64,000 bases of DNA from Gerris lacustris (Eukaryota > Arthropoda > Insecta > Hemiptera > Gerridae), in assembly GCA_951217055.1 (NCBI GenBank), contig OX578279.1:27306173-27370172 (forward strand), given 5' to 3'. A program made the translations under genes and the position numbers. The notes under the pieces are model-generated. The model did not search any database and had not been told where the DNA came from. It worked only from the letters and a program-made list of their open reading frames with translations. Of the stretch, positions 1-11,838 are shown one piece after another; the first letter of the stretch is position 1, and every line of letters begins with the position of its first letter.

Positions 1-755
1 ATGGCGGATAACTCACGTCATGCGAAAAAAATATTTTTTTAAAATTTTAAGTGGGGTATCAAATGAAAGGTATTGAAGAGTAGATTACAAATATATATAT
101 CACTTAGGGAAAGTGTTCAATTTTCGGCGCCATTTTGTCAAAAAACATCGAAATTTTGCGTGTCCCCCCCCCCCCCTAAAATCGTATTTCCGCTCATACT
201 AAAAATATAGAAAAATATGCAAAATGTGTGGTCTGGTGGGCCATAGAAAAAATAAGATTAGCAATTTGATCTGATTTACTGGGAATCCAAGATGGCGGAT
301 AATTCATGTCACACGAAAATAAATATTTTTTTAAAATTTTGGGTGGGGTATCAAATGAAAGGTATTGAAGAGTAGATTACAAATATATATATCAATTAGG
401 GAAACTGTTCAATTTTCGGCGCCATTTTGTCAAAAAACATCAAAATTTAGCTTGTACCCCCCCTAAAATCGTATTTCCGCTCTTACTAAAAATATAGAAA
501 AATATGCATAATGTGCAGTCTGATGGGCCAAAGAAAAAATAAGAATAGCAACTTGGTCGGATTAACTGGGAATCCAAGATGGCGGCTAATTGCTGTCACG
601 GGGAAAAAAATATTTTTTCAAAATTTTGAGTGGGGTAGTAAGTGAAAGGTATAGAAGAGTAGATTACAAAAATATATAACACTTGTGGAAAGCGTTTAAT
701 TTTCTACGCCATTTTGTCAAAAACATCCAAATCCCCCCCCCCCCCCCAACTACTA
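1..755. repeat. Tandem repeat, ~290-bp unit, about 2.6 copies
   Basis: Units start at the anchor ATGGCGG at 1, 292 and 579, giving periods of 291 and 287 bp. Each carries the same landmarks in order: a T-rich run, GTGGGGTA, AAGAGTAGATTACAAA, CGCCATTTTGTCAAAA and a C-homopolymer. The third unit breaks off after its C-tract near 750. Because the first unit begins at base 1, the array probably continues outside the window. The C-tracts differ in length between copies, which suggests slippage. No open frame runs through the units, so this is non-coding satellite-like DNA or the tandem core of a mobile element. Confidence 0.85.
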
Positions 756-879
756 ATTTCATGTTTACAACACCAACGAAACCCTTTTTACGTGAGACTT
801 CACGCACTACCAATTTATTTCAATATTCAATACATATATATTGCAAGACGCTCGCTTGCTTCCATGATAAAAAAAAAAA

Positions 880-1073
880 CATTTTCTTTTAATTTTGCCT
901 TAACTCCGCAAAGTATAAATAGTTAGTTACTTTTAATTTTATCTCTTTTCTAACTCCGCCATGTATAATAAGTAGTTAGCATCGTATACTAAGCGGTGTG
1001 ATTTTATAATGTATATTTAATGGAAAGCTAAGGAACATCGTTCCAAACGGGCGATCCAGCGACACCACACGTA
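880..1073 (-). repeat. Family B element fragment (terminal part)
   Basis: About 190 bp matches the right part of the element at 54456..55353, including TTTTGCCTTAACTCCGC, TAACTCCGCCATGTATA, a degenerate GGAAC-loop-GTTCC hairpin and the shared end CGACACCACACGTA followed by T's. The reverse complement of the same end opens the copy at 16005. Only this terminus is present here, so the copy is truncated. Its class is unknown. Confidence 0.7.
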
Positions 1074-1855
1074 TTTTTTTTTTAATTCAATACTATTATT
1101 AGAAGTATTTTTATGTATATTGCACAGGGTGTAACAATTTCAGACCACCATATTAAAAAAGGTGGTTCTACAGGTAATTTGAGGCAAAAAAGTTCGTATA
1201 AGATGTAGGAGCTATATAAGAAAAATAGAGTGTATTAAATCAATCGACCTTTACCTTAAAAATTTCCAGTAACTCAAAAAATATTAAGCATATAATTTTG
1301 AAAAATATATTAATGCATTAAATTATAATTAATGTTATATAAATGAATCCATATAAAAAAAATTGTAAAGGAAAGAGATTAAACTGCGGTAGATTTCATA
1401 AATAATCTTGAAATCCCTTCTCAAATAAATTCTTCAAATAAAACAGTCAACTCTTCAACTCTTTCAAAATAAAAATAAAATAATATTTCAAAATGTTTAA
1501 TGAGTGATACTTCTCGGTTAATTGGATAAAGAGAATGTGTTAGTTCAACTTTTAAATCTCATTTCGAGCTTTAATTCAACATCAAAAGGCATCTTTATAT
1601 TGCATAGGCACGAGTTAGAATAAAAAAAACCTAACATTTTTTTGTGGTTTATTTAAAAGTATATCCTGGATATTATAAAATATCATTTGAACAAGTTTTC
1701 CTCGAAACTCAGTGTAAGATACAAATAATCTCATTAAATAAATTAAGTTTAACACTCGAGAAAAAAATATTTATAAATATATATTTTTTTTTTATTTGTT
1801 TTAAAGTCAACTCAAATTATTTAAATTGAATTCAAATTAAAACTAATTCATTTAG
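1074..1855. other. AT-rich interval, no gene seen
   Basis: Dense stops in all frames and A/T homopolymer runs. The short 1644..1829 open frame is rich in I, F, L, K and N, as expected from composition alone. I see no splice-bounded coding stretch or repeat match. Confidence 0.6.
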
Positions 1856-2185
1856 CGGTCATTATTTTGCTAACTACTCTACTGTAATGTTTTATACTCT
1901 GTTATAAGTACATATAAAGCAAATCGCTAGAGGTAACCATAATTATTTTCTCAGGTATACTCGACTGTTGGTAAATACAAAGCAATCAGGGGTAACCGTA
2001 ATTATTTTCTTAACTACTCTACAGCAAGTCAATATAAAGCAAACAGATGTGACCATAATTATTTTCCCAACTATACTCTACTGTAAGTAAATACAAAAGC
2101 AACCAGAGGTGACCATAATCATTTTCTTAACTATTCTACAGTAGAAAAATATAAAACAACCAGAGGTAACCACAATATTTTTTAG
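1856..2185. repeat. Minisatellite, ~58-bp unit, about 5.5 copies
   Basis: The anchor (A/G)GGT(A/G)ACC(A/G)TAATTATTTTC recurs at about 1931, 1990, 2047, 2106 and 2164, giving spacings of 57-59 bp. A degenerate unit precedes at ~1856. Each unit also holds AACTACTCTAC(T/A)G and a run ending AAAGCAA(T/C)CAG. Copies differ by scattered substitutions, so the array is not newly made. Non-coding. Confidence 0.85.
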
Positions 2186-4034
2186 TAATATGATGAATCC
2201 TTCACAAACAATTATTATGAAACATTATAACTAATTACGCTAAACAAATTTCTGCATGGTTAGCATAATAATTATTTATTTAAATTTAATTTTTCCAGAA
2301 ATTAAAATTATTAGGAAGTTAACGTTTTTTTTATAACTAACATCCTGATTTAATCCGAATGAGCATGCAAGAATGTCTTCTTATAATTGGCGTCATCACA
2401 GTGCTAAAATGCTTTCCTATTAATAGTGTAACATTAATCATAACAGACTTTCCTGAAATTATCATTATCAGCATGCTCTAAGGCTTTCTCATTATAAACT
2501 TCATCAATTTGCTAACAGATTTGTAACAATCAACATCATAGCAATGCTAATAGGTTTTCATAGTTACAGTGTCATTTAGATTCAAACCAACATTGTCATC
2601 ATAAATAAATTCCTAATCAAGCTTTAATTGAACATGACTATGATAGAAGGTTGATCCATGACTAACTAGCATCATCACCATGCTGACCGTCTATCACATT
2701 CATCGCAGGGAACTAGGCTGAAGTAGTTAAAATCTTTCGTACACGTGAGCAGAGAGTAAAATTAGAAAAAAGTCCATGTTTTGCTTTATAAGTTAAATAA
2801 AAACTTTAACCTAAAAAGCAATTTTATAGATGAATATAAATTTGAAATTGCTACGCACTCAAGAAGCAAATAATAAGTACAGTTTTTAACGCCTTTAGTT
2901 CACGAAATTTTGCTAAACAGTAAAGGTGGTCCAGATGGGCTAGTTTAAACTCAATCCGGTTGCTAAAAACGGCCAACATATTATTCATGAAGGAATACTT
3001 AAAGGAAAGATTGTATTGATCTATTGAAGACTCCTTTATATTCATAGTTGATTTATGACCGGTTTAGGGCTCGTAATGTTCGGAAATCTGAAGGGGAAAG
3101 AGAGAAGGGATCAGGGGGGAAGGAAAACTCGTAAAACCAAATGTCATAAACTATCGGGAAGGAATATGGTTGGCTAGAAGACCAAATACTAGCGGAGTTA
3201 ACTCAGACCAGTTTCAAGTCAAGTCTTGCTTGCAATATATGCCTAGTAAATAGTAACCATGTCGATGGCAATATGTGACATCTTGCTATTCCCTCGGTAC
3301 AAGCGACGTGAGTAAACAACCGTCCCGTCTCATAACATAACAACTCATCCAAAGCGTTACTCAAACCCTTCGACATCGGCATGCATAAAACCCGACATGC
3401 TTCCTACACCCGAGCATCTTAAACATATGCGTGACATTAAGTCCTCCTTCGACAAACAACTCTCCTTGATCGTCTTATCTTCCAGTTTAATTTCCTTGTT
3501 TCAATAATCCTTCCGACTTCAAATTCAAAGAGATACAAACCTCGGGGAAAAAAGTGAAGAAGAGAATAAAAACCGTTTAAAAGAGATAAAGTACACAGAT
3601 GTCTAAAACATTTCATTTGACCTCAGCTGGAGTACTTTCTTATTGACATAACTGTAAAAAAAAAAGAGGAAGCTTTTACGATATTTCTTAATGAGGAAGA
3701 CTTCAAGAGGTTCCTTTAAAGCGAAATTCTTTACAGAAATAAACGGTAATTTACATTCTCTTTTATAATTAAAATTTGGGTTTTCGACAAATACTTCCTT
3801 AGATCCTAAAAAGCAATGCAAATTTAAATAAAACTAATCTAGAATAAGTTTCAAACATTGCACATTTATTAGACATGTTATCAAACAAAGTAAAACTAAA
3901 ACAAGAACTATTTATATATATTTTTCTTAACTTAATTGTGTACTCAACTATAGGAAGAGACAATAAGAGTGGTGCTACGATGTCCTAAAAAGAAACCCAT
4001 ATAATAAACAGATTATAAAACAATTTAAAATAGA
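2186..4034. other. Unannotated interval with mild composition changes
   Basis: No convincing gene. Around 2340..2700 there are loosely repeated phrases (CATCATCA, ATGCT, GGCTTTC) suggesting a very degenerate tandem repeat. About 3060..3560 is less AT-rich than its surroundings, but I found no open frame with coding character. The 3603..3821 minus-strand frame looks like composition only. Confidence 0.45.
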
Positions 4035-4611
4035 CTGCCAATTAGTGTGGCACATAGCTTCCTCGCATCATATCATGTACTTTATTTTAATAGTGTTACA
4101 TTACTTTATTGTTTTATTATATCAACATTATTTCTTTCCATAATAAAAACTATTAATAGTTTTAGCGATCTTTTACACTTCATAGCGGTGTCGCAGTTGG
4201 TTTTACTAAAAACTAGTATTAAAAAAAAATGATTGTCTCATTAAATAAATGAAATTAGATTTCTTCCCGACCTAAAATTCCAATTCTAAATTTGAAACTC
4301 ACGTTTACGCGAGCGTTGCGCGCGAATGCTTTGGTGGATAACGTTGTCCAACGAACTCGTCCTGGGCATTGGTAAAATGAACATGTCTACCAAATTTCAT
4401 CAAAATCGGTCTTCTTTTACTCAAGTTATCGTCACACGTTTCAGGGGACGCGGACACACAGACCGACAGACAGACACGAGACCAAAAATGTTCCCTGATG
4501 TCTGAAACAGATTTCTGTCTTGGAATTTTTCTAATCGGAGACATAAAATGTTTTCGTTCTCAGAAGTGAACACAATGCTTCCGTTATCTCCAGTAAGCTC
4601 GGAAGCAAAAT
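4035..4611 (+). mobile_element. Family A element, near full length
   Basis: The left end CTGCCAATTAGTGTGGCACA is shared with copies at 37800, 47993 and 50423, and with the reversed copies ending near 7250, 55637 and 57393. The right end resembles GTTACCTTCGATAAGCTC, then a GAAGCAAAATA run. Inside is a core (4305..4440: GAGCGTTGCGCG, GTCCAACGAACTCGTC, TACCAAATTTCATCAAAATC) followed by a GACAGACAGAC tract and GTCTGAAACRGATTTCTGTC. No TIRs and no protein are visible. A SINE-like, Helitron-like or deletion-derivative identity is open. Confidence 0.75.
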
Positions 4612-6564
4612 ATATATTAATACATTAATTCTTCGCAAAACTGACCATGTTACATAATGTATAGAAATAAAGACAATTTGTAAAGATATAGACTTTGGGA
4701 AGTTGAAACAGATAAAATAACTACATAAAAAGCCAATGAACTTAGTGACTTGGTCAAAAAGTTCTTGGAGTCATGGGTTGAAAGGTAAGTTACTGAATAA
4801 TGCATCAAAGTGGCCTCCAGTTATATACAGTTAGGGGAAGGACAATACAATCGAAGAGCCAATAGGACAAAAAACCGGAACAATTTCTGTTAAAAGGGCC
4901 AAGGAGAAGTTAGGGCGAGTTTCTGTCACCCAAACCCAGTTTATCTTTAGATAAAGATTTTCTTTGAATTCGGTACCTTCGCCTGATTTAGAATTCTTCA
5001 CCTAAGAAATTGGACCAATAGAATTGGCACTACATAGACTTACTGCACCACGGTTGTACGGTATAAACTTTTTTAGTGTCAATTTACTTAATAATAACTT
5101 TAACATCTGTTAAAAGATCTGTCAAGGTCTATTTTGAAGTCTAAAGTACTAAATCCCTATGAAACAATGCGGGTATATACAGGTAAATCTATTTTACAGA
5201 AAAAATCTAATTACGAAGATAAGAAGATGATTACAGAAAATTGGACATTTATATTTTAGAATATTTATTTGGCATTTATTATTATTAACAAATGGAATAG
5301 TTGTAATAATTATCAATCCTAAAACAACCTTTATTCTGTAGACTATAACTAATATGAATTTGTCAAGTGTTAAATATTGCAACAAAATGATAAAACTTAA
5401 ACAAATTATTTCTTTAAGATTTCAGTTCTTATTGTTCAAAACTCTTGGCTAAGTTAGAAAAATAATGACTTCCCTTGTTAGTTGTCTTTCTTGGCTAGCC
5501 AACTAACAAGTCTGAAAACTTTGTTTTTACACTTGTATCTTGTTATATAAAATCTTATTGTATAGTTTTGAAGACAATTCTAGGTTGAACCAGACCGAAG
5601 CTGGTTGAGATCTGTTTTATTTTCACTGAGCAAAACAATTTTAATTTTAGGGGAAAAAAAGGAATTGGTTTACACTATTTCAAAGGAATATTTCGCGGCG
5701 ATAGTACTGTACCTAATATAAGTTGCATCTTTGTACTCTTCGATTCAAGATTATGAGGGCTTAAAAGGAAAAAGGAAATGAGAAAATGAAGAAGCAAAAG
5801 AGAACTGGAAAAAGCAAACCTTGAAAAACAACCGAAGAAGATGAAGTTTGACTCTGATGAAAAGCGTTCATATTCGATATGGACAAGAAGCAAGGACACC
5901 TACGAAACATTCTCTCACTCTTCATGAACTATACCGTCAACTAAAATCATAATGAACTTGGAATATCAAATAAAGTGTTTAACTTGACAACTTGACTGAA
6001 CCGAACATACATGCAGGATCTCAGTTCTTTGAGTTTCTCTAAGAACCTAAATACTTTATTATAGTAGCAGATATTTTCGATAAAGAAACAACACTTCTTT
6101 TAGCAGCTACCAAGGAATGCTCAGGAAATTATCAAGGATTCGAGATGTGTTTGAAAACCACATGCCACACGTCAAACAAACGGGTAAGAAAATGTAACGG
6201 ATCTCGGAAGTTGTTTAGTACGGACAAATACCAAAACTATACATGTTAAATTATCTCATTTAATTTTTTCTCACCTAATTTCGATTGGGAATCGCATAAA
6301 TTTCGTTTTATTTTTATTACCAAAATTTTAGTATTATTTAGAATGCAAAGGAATATAGTTAAATGGCTAGGTATTCAATAGTTTCCTAAGTTTAAACTTT
6401 CCAGAACTAATATATAAGTTAAAAGTTCACTGAGTTTAGCTACTACCTACAACTGCTTAAACTGAATTTTCATTGCTTTAAAGTAGAATCTTAGTAGTAA
6501 TTTAAGATAATGAAGGACAGAAAATTAAGCAACATAATCAAAACTAATAAATTTGTACGTATAC
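4612..6564. other. AT-rich interval, no gene seen
   Basis: No repeat family recognised and no frame with coding character. The 5675..5899 minus-strand frame is S/L/F-rich and I treat it as a chance ORF over purine-rich DNA on the opposite strand. Confidence 0.5.
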
Positions 6565-7255
6565 TCATTTTGCTTCCGAGCTTAGCAAAGCTAACTTGAT
6601 GTATGAAAAATTTAAGTTAACAGCCTTAAACTGTTTAACATATATTTAATTTAAAAAATCCATTTTACCACTTCCAAATGAATACTTTTTGCCCCTCTTT
6701 GCTTCCGACCTTGCTGAAGAGAACGTAAGCTATGAGATTGTTTTGAAAAATGAACATTTATTGTCTTCGAATTCAAAAATTGCAAGACAGAAATCCGATT
6801 CAGACATTAGGAAACATTTATGGTCCCGTGTCTGTCTTTCATTTTTTGACTCCGCTGATAATCTTAAAAACTACTCCTTCGATCGTATTTATATTTGGAT
6901 GTTAGGTCTTGACTATCCCTATTGCTGATCCTTCTAGGCACATTTTTTATTCCACATGCACACACACACATTTATTTACACCTATATCTTCAAAGGTACT
7001 TATCTGATTTTTATAAATTTTGGATACCAAAAGAAGCCAGAAGGTAGCCCCAGAATAATTTCGATTTCTGCGCTCTTTAAATTTTACTAGTGATAGCAAT
7101 TGATACTTTAATTAATGCAAAATATCCAAACAACTTGGACAGATTTAAAAGGGGGGGGGGGGGGATTAAATAAATTTTAAAAGCATAAAATCATTAAAGT
7201 ACACGAAATAGGATGTGAGGAAGTTATGAACCACACTTATTGGCAGATAAGTTTA
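6565..7255 (-). mobile_element. Family A element, reverse orientation, with nested duplication at its head
   Basis: GCTTCCGAGC(T) occurs at ~6570 and again (CTTCCGACC) at ~6700, so the head end is partly duplicated. It is followed by the reverse complement of the family landmarks (AGACAGAAATCCG, GTCCCGTGTCTGTCTTTC, ACACCTATATCTTCAAA) and ends near GGATGTGAGGAAGTTATGAACCACACTTATTGGCAG at ~7250. A 14-G homopolymer lies at 7151..7164. The interval 6604..6690 also matches 47815..47955 (CCTTAAACTGT, ACTTCCAAATGAATAC), an extra repeat between the two heads. Confidence 0.7.
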
Positions 7256-7551
7256 TAAAACTTTATAATATATACATAAAAAAGAATCCGTAGTTATAAT
7301 AAATGCATGAATATTCTCATGGTACAATCTAATAACATTCCTAATAAAATCTGCCCTTATTTCATTTTATTAATGTAACTTGTTGCATCGAATGTTTAAT
7401 CTATTCTTAATTTTAAAAGTGTCTCGTGGTTATTACATTATATGTGAGTAATAGTTACTAACACGAAAACTAATCATTGCTAATGACTTTTTGAGGAACA
7501 ACAACTAACTTGAAAGTGAATTATTTCCAGTAACATAATTTGGTCGTTATG

Positions 7552-7553
<2 letters not shown>

Positions 7554-7610
<57 letters not shown>
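7554..7610. repeat. (TA)n microsatellite
   Basis: Uninterrupted alternating T and A over about 57 bp. Confidence 0.97.
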
Positions 7611-7617
<7 letters not shown>

Positions 7618-7849
7618 TGACAATGAATATATTTATTGCAATCATGAAAAATAATAATGGGATAACAACATTAAAAATACATGATCAAATTATGAGTAAA
7701 TGTACAGCATGGATAAATTACAGCAGTTTTATGTGCTCTTATTATTGTAACTTTCTTTGCAATAGTGATAAAGTATTATTATTATTATGGTAAAATCATT
7801 TTCTATTGTTAACCGGTAATAAAGATAATGATGATGTAAGAATAATTTA

Positions 7850-8560
7850 CATAATAGACGAGGCGGAAAATTTCTCTCGTTTCGGATATTATCGAGCTTA
7901 AAGCATTCAGGAAATAGAAGCGAGGTAAAGCTCCGGTTTCGAAGAGCGAGGGGATGATACGGAACCTAGTGTGATTTGGCCCAATAAAAGAAATAACGCG
8001 GTTGAATTTTTAGGAAAAAAGAGGGGTTCGGTGGGGATAACAGGTAACAAGCAAGCGAACCAAGCCTTGGAGGAAGAGATTGATGGAAATAATGTTTCGA
8101 GGAAGGGGGAGCAATTTCCACCAATCAGAAGTCGGTTTTTCCACCCTTCGCCTAACTATAAAACGTTATGTAGCGAGGAGCTTCGACGTGTATAAGGTCG
8201 AAAGAAGGAAGAGGATAAAAAAACATACCCCCAAAACAAGGTGAAAATTTTCGAACGAAAATTGGTTTTAAGGTAGGATGGAATCTGTAAACTCCTCGAG
8301 TGAGATAGGTAACGCGTGCTGCTAGAAAAAGTGGTAACAAGAGAGAAGGGAGATAAATAACAAGAGAGAGATGACTCGAGATGAGGACCGGAGGGTGAGA
8401 AATCCGAGGTAAAACAGAATTGGATTAGTTAATGGGAAATGGTTAGGAGAGGAGCCCCTCGAGGTGAATCGATAACTCTATGACCGGAGAATCAACTTCC
8501 CAATCTAGAACTACCTCCTCCTTCTAACTGCCAGTCTGTCCTACAGACAATCCAATGACA
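7850..8560. other. Purine-skewed, less AT-rich island, function unknown
   Basis: Base composition changes abruptly: G and A dominate the + strand from ~7860 to ~8450, then it becomes pyrimidine-rich (CTCCTCCTTCTAACTG). The 7971..8195 (+) and 8152..8340 (-) frames overlap here, and neither resembles a known domain. Similar islands occur near 9700..10460, 30880..31250 and 36350..36960. They could be old exons, UTRs or conserved non-coding DNA; nothing decides between these. Confidence 0.35.
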
Positions 8561-11500
8561 GACTATCAACTCCTCTCTTGTACTAACCATATTACAATAA
8601 TAGTGCTACGAAATATCGATTTAAACTTGAAACTATTCCCAAAGCTTTAGAAATCAATGTCGTAGATTAAAGTGAATCAATAATATTAAATCAAATAACA
8701 ATTTGAATCAAAAACTTAGAATTAGTTATATCCTAAATAACTTAAGTTGACTAAATAATTTTACATTTAGACTAATTAATGTGGTGGCTAATCCGTTAAA
8801 GTAGGGAGGACCTACATATTTAACAAAGACTTATTCCGATTGAACGTCATCCAAAATAGAATACCTACTAACCTACCTAGAATCCTATGTCTAAATAGAA
8901 TCAAAACATTTTTAAATAAGTAAGTACTTTAATAATTATTAAACTAGTTATTATTAAGCCAGTAAATAGTACAGTAATAAACTAAACGGTGGTGAAATTA
9001 AGTGGTGACCTCTTCGTCCTTCAATGACCAGATACTGTGTTGATGGGGAGGAAAAAGAAGCATAAAATAAAATAAATATAATAGAACTAAACTAGAAAAA
9101 AAATTAATAGGGTGTGACCTAGCTAGGAATATGAAATATTTGGATAGGATGACACAGAGTATACTTGTAGTTAATGGATGATGAAATATAAATTAAAGAT
9201 AAGTACAGTAAATAAAAAGACCTTAATCAAATTTGGTACACAGTTAGGACACTTCACAATGTTCACTCACGGTATCAGTCGGGAAGAGAGAATTATTGCT
9301 TGGGTTTTGATATCTGTAGAGCAGAATCTGATCTCTCTAACCCAGACATTTTCGAACCTAATTATTTAAAATTGTTTAACGAAATATCATAAAAAGATAT
9401 TTCACGTCATAAGCATGTACTTTATTAATTATACATCAAAGTATAATAATGTAAAACTCACTTCTCATTGTCAAGTACTAAAAAAAACTCTAAATGCGCA
9501 ATTAACCTTGACTTTTCTTTTGAGGATGAACTTGGAAAAATGTAAGGCATTACACAACCCCCCATTTTCACTTAGTAATTATATAAGTTTCATGACTTTG
9601 AGAACTAAGAACCTTAGGGTTCTTTAGTATCCTAAGGAAAGGAATTTCAGAAGTGCCTTTTGCGCAGGTTATATCGAAAGGTATCTAAGGAAAAGCGGCC
9701 AAAAGCATGTTAGTTAATGTCTTCAGCCTTAGGGAAGGTACCCCACCCCCCTCACGAAGCCAAGTAGAACAAAGGCCTGAGAACCGTCTGCGGTTAACTC
9801 TGCTTTGTGAATAATTAGAGGGTTGGTCCTGCCTTTTGGTGAGACAGAGGTTCGCTCAAGACTAATTTTACCATTCTCTTTGGTCCGTCCTCTTCCGGAG
9901 AAAACGTGCAGAAATTCATTGAAATCGTCACAGCAAAGGAAAAAGGGTCTGCTCGTACTTCCGTTGAAATGGTAAGGTAAAAAAAGGACAAAGTGAAAAT
10001 CTTCAACTTGTAGCTGAAAGTTATAAGAAACATGAACTAAATAAAAAAAAAACTTGTCGACTTGATGTGTAAAACACCTTTTGTATAAAAGGGTATTCTT
10101 TGGAGTGGATATCGTTTTGTCATACTCGGTTTGTCATCTTAGCTTCACAGTCCTCGAGGGTAGGAGACAAGCTGAACTCGAGGAGATTTTGTCATTTTGT
10201 CACAAGCTTAATGCTTAAAACACCCCCCTCGCGATGGCATAAAGCACGGCTATCCGTCATAAGATACTTAATGTTCCAACACCCCGACCACTACTTTTCA
10301 TCCGTTCAAGGCATCTTTTCCAGCAAAATATCCTCTCCTCCCTTCCCATCACGATTCTCTTTTACCTTTCAGATTATCATTATTTATTCAACCTCTCTTC
10401 CTACCCTACCTAGGAGATAGCTTAACCGTAAATTCGTCATCCTTTACACTCCCTTTTTATAAAATAAAATGAAAATGAGTGCTGAATACTTCCAAGGTTT
10501 TTTATGGTTAACAATGGTGCCAATATTTTTCATTTATTAATATAAAAATATTTATTGATAATACTAAACAAAAGATAGCTATAATAAAGGAAAGAACTAA
10601 ATAACTAATGGTGGCCAACATAATAGTTAGGTACGTCCTAAAAGATGAACAACCATGTTCCGTGCCTGCTATCTCCAACAAAGATAACAAACATAAATAA
10701 AACACCCAGTGATAAATAACACCTGGCTGGAATATAAATAATGTTTAAGTTAACAAGACAAGTTGACAGTTCATTTGACATTTAAACAGGAAATTTTATC
10801 AGATTACTTCATCACACATCGTTTAGATTTTCAACTTCATTTACACAATTTTTTTTAAAAAATATGTTATTTTTAAACCATACAGCCATCCTAAATCATA
10901 TTGGGACAAGGACTCAGCAAAACTATACTGAACTTTGTTCTGATTCTGAGTCATTGCCAGCTTAATGTTTAATCTAATAAGAAAAACCGCGGCTTCCTCT
11001 AAGATTAATGTTTAATATAATAAATTTTATAAAAATAGCGTTAGACATGCGTGCACCATGTTATTATTGATTGCTGTTATATCTGAGTTAAGTGACTGAA
11101 TTAAACGATCATAACAAATTGTATTGCATTTTGTTGGTTCTCTATGTTACAGCAGAGGTGACAGTGACAAAGAGACATCTGTTAAAAGTTTTTAACTCAA
11201 AGGACCTTCGTGCAAATCTATTAATATATCAAAATCAGATAATTGCGCCATTCCATAACCTTATTTATATTATTTACTACATTACCATGAGTTTTCAAAA
11301 CAGTTTCCACAACAATTTTGAAAACTATAAACTCCCAGACTAGTTATCGTTAGTCAGCTTATCATATCGCTGCTCATCATACCTACAGCGCATGTCTTAA
11401 TTCAGTTTTCAATTCAATACTCGATTCCATGCTATTTTTTCAAAAGAGTTTCAGTATAAAACCCAAAATTTAATGATGCAACTTTGAACTTAAAACATTT

Positions 11501-11838
11501 TGCAATCACCGTTTCCACAGGGTTATAAAATCCCATGGAAATTTAGTAGATTATTAACAATATACATGTAAGTAAATAAATGTATTATAAATAGGCCACG
11601 GAAATTCACGCGGTAAAATTTCTAACCTCTCCTCTAGCTCTGACGGACATAGTTACTGTGTGGCTTAATGTTTTTGTATACCATGTGAAAATAAGTTTAA
11701 CTTTAAATATAATTTGGTTAATTAAAACGTCTTATGTGTTTTTTATTATAACTTTTTTGCTCACAAATCAGTTTGGATTTACTATTAAAACAGTATAGTA
11801 TAATAATATATACGAATTATAAAATAAAGAAAATTAAT
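8561..11838. other. AT-rich interval with a mixed-composition patch, no gene supported
   Basis: Mostly AT-rich without recognised repeats. The patch 9640..10460 is less AT-rich and holds a 106-codon + frame (10100..10420), S/F/R-rich, with no recognisable domain. I see no acceptor/donor pair framing it convincingly, so I do not call it a gene. Confidence 0.45.

Noticed and set aside
1856..2185. Regular repeats considered as a CRISPR array
   Set aside because: Repeat and spacer are not distinguishable; the whole ~58-bp unit is repeated with substitutions, and the DNA is eukaryotic.
10100..10420. 106-codon + frame
   Set aside because: No domain, no supporting splice or promoter context, and composition fits chance.
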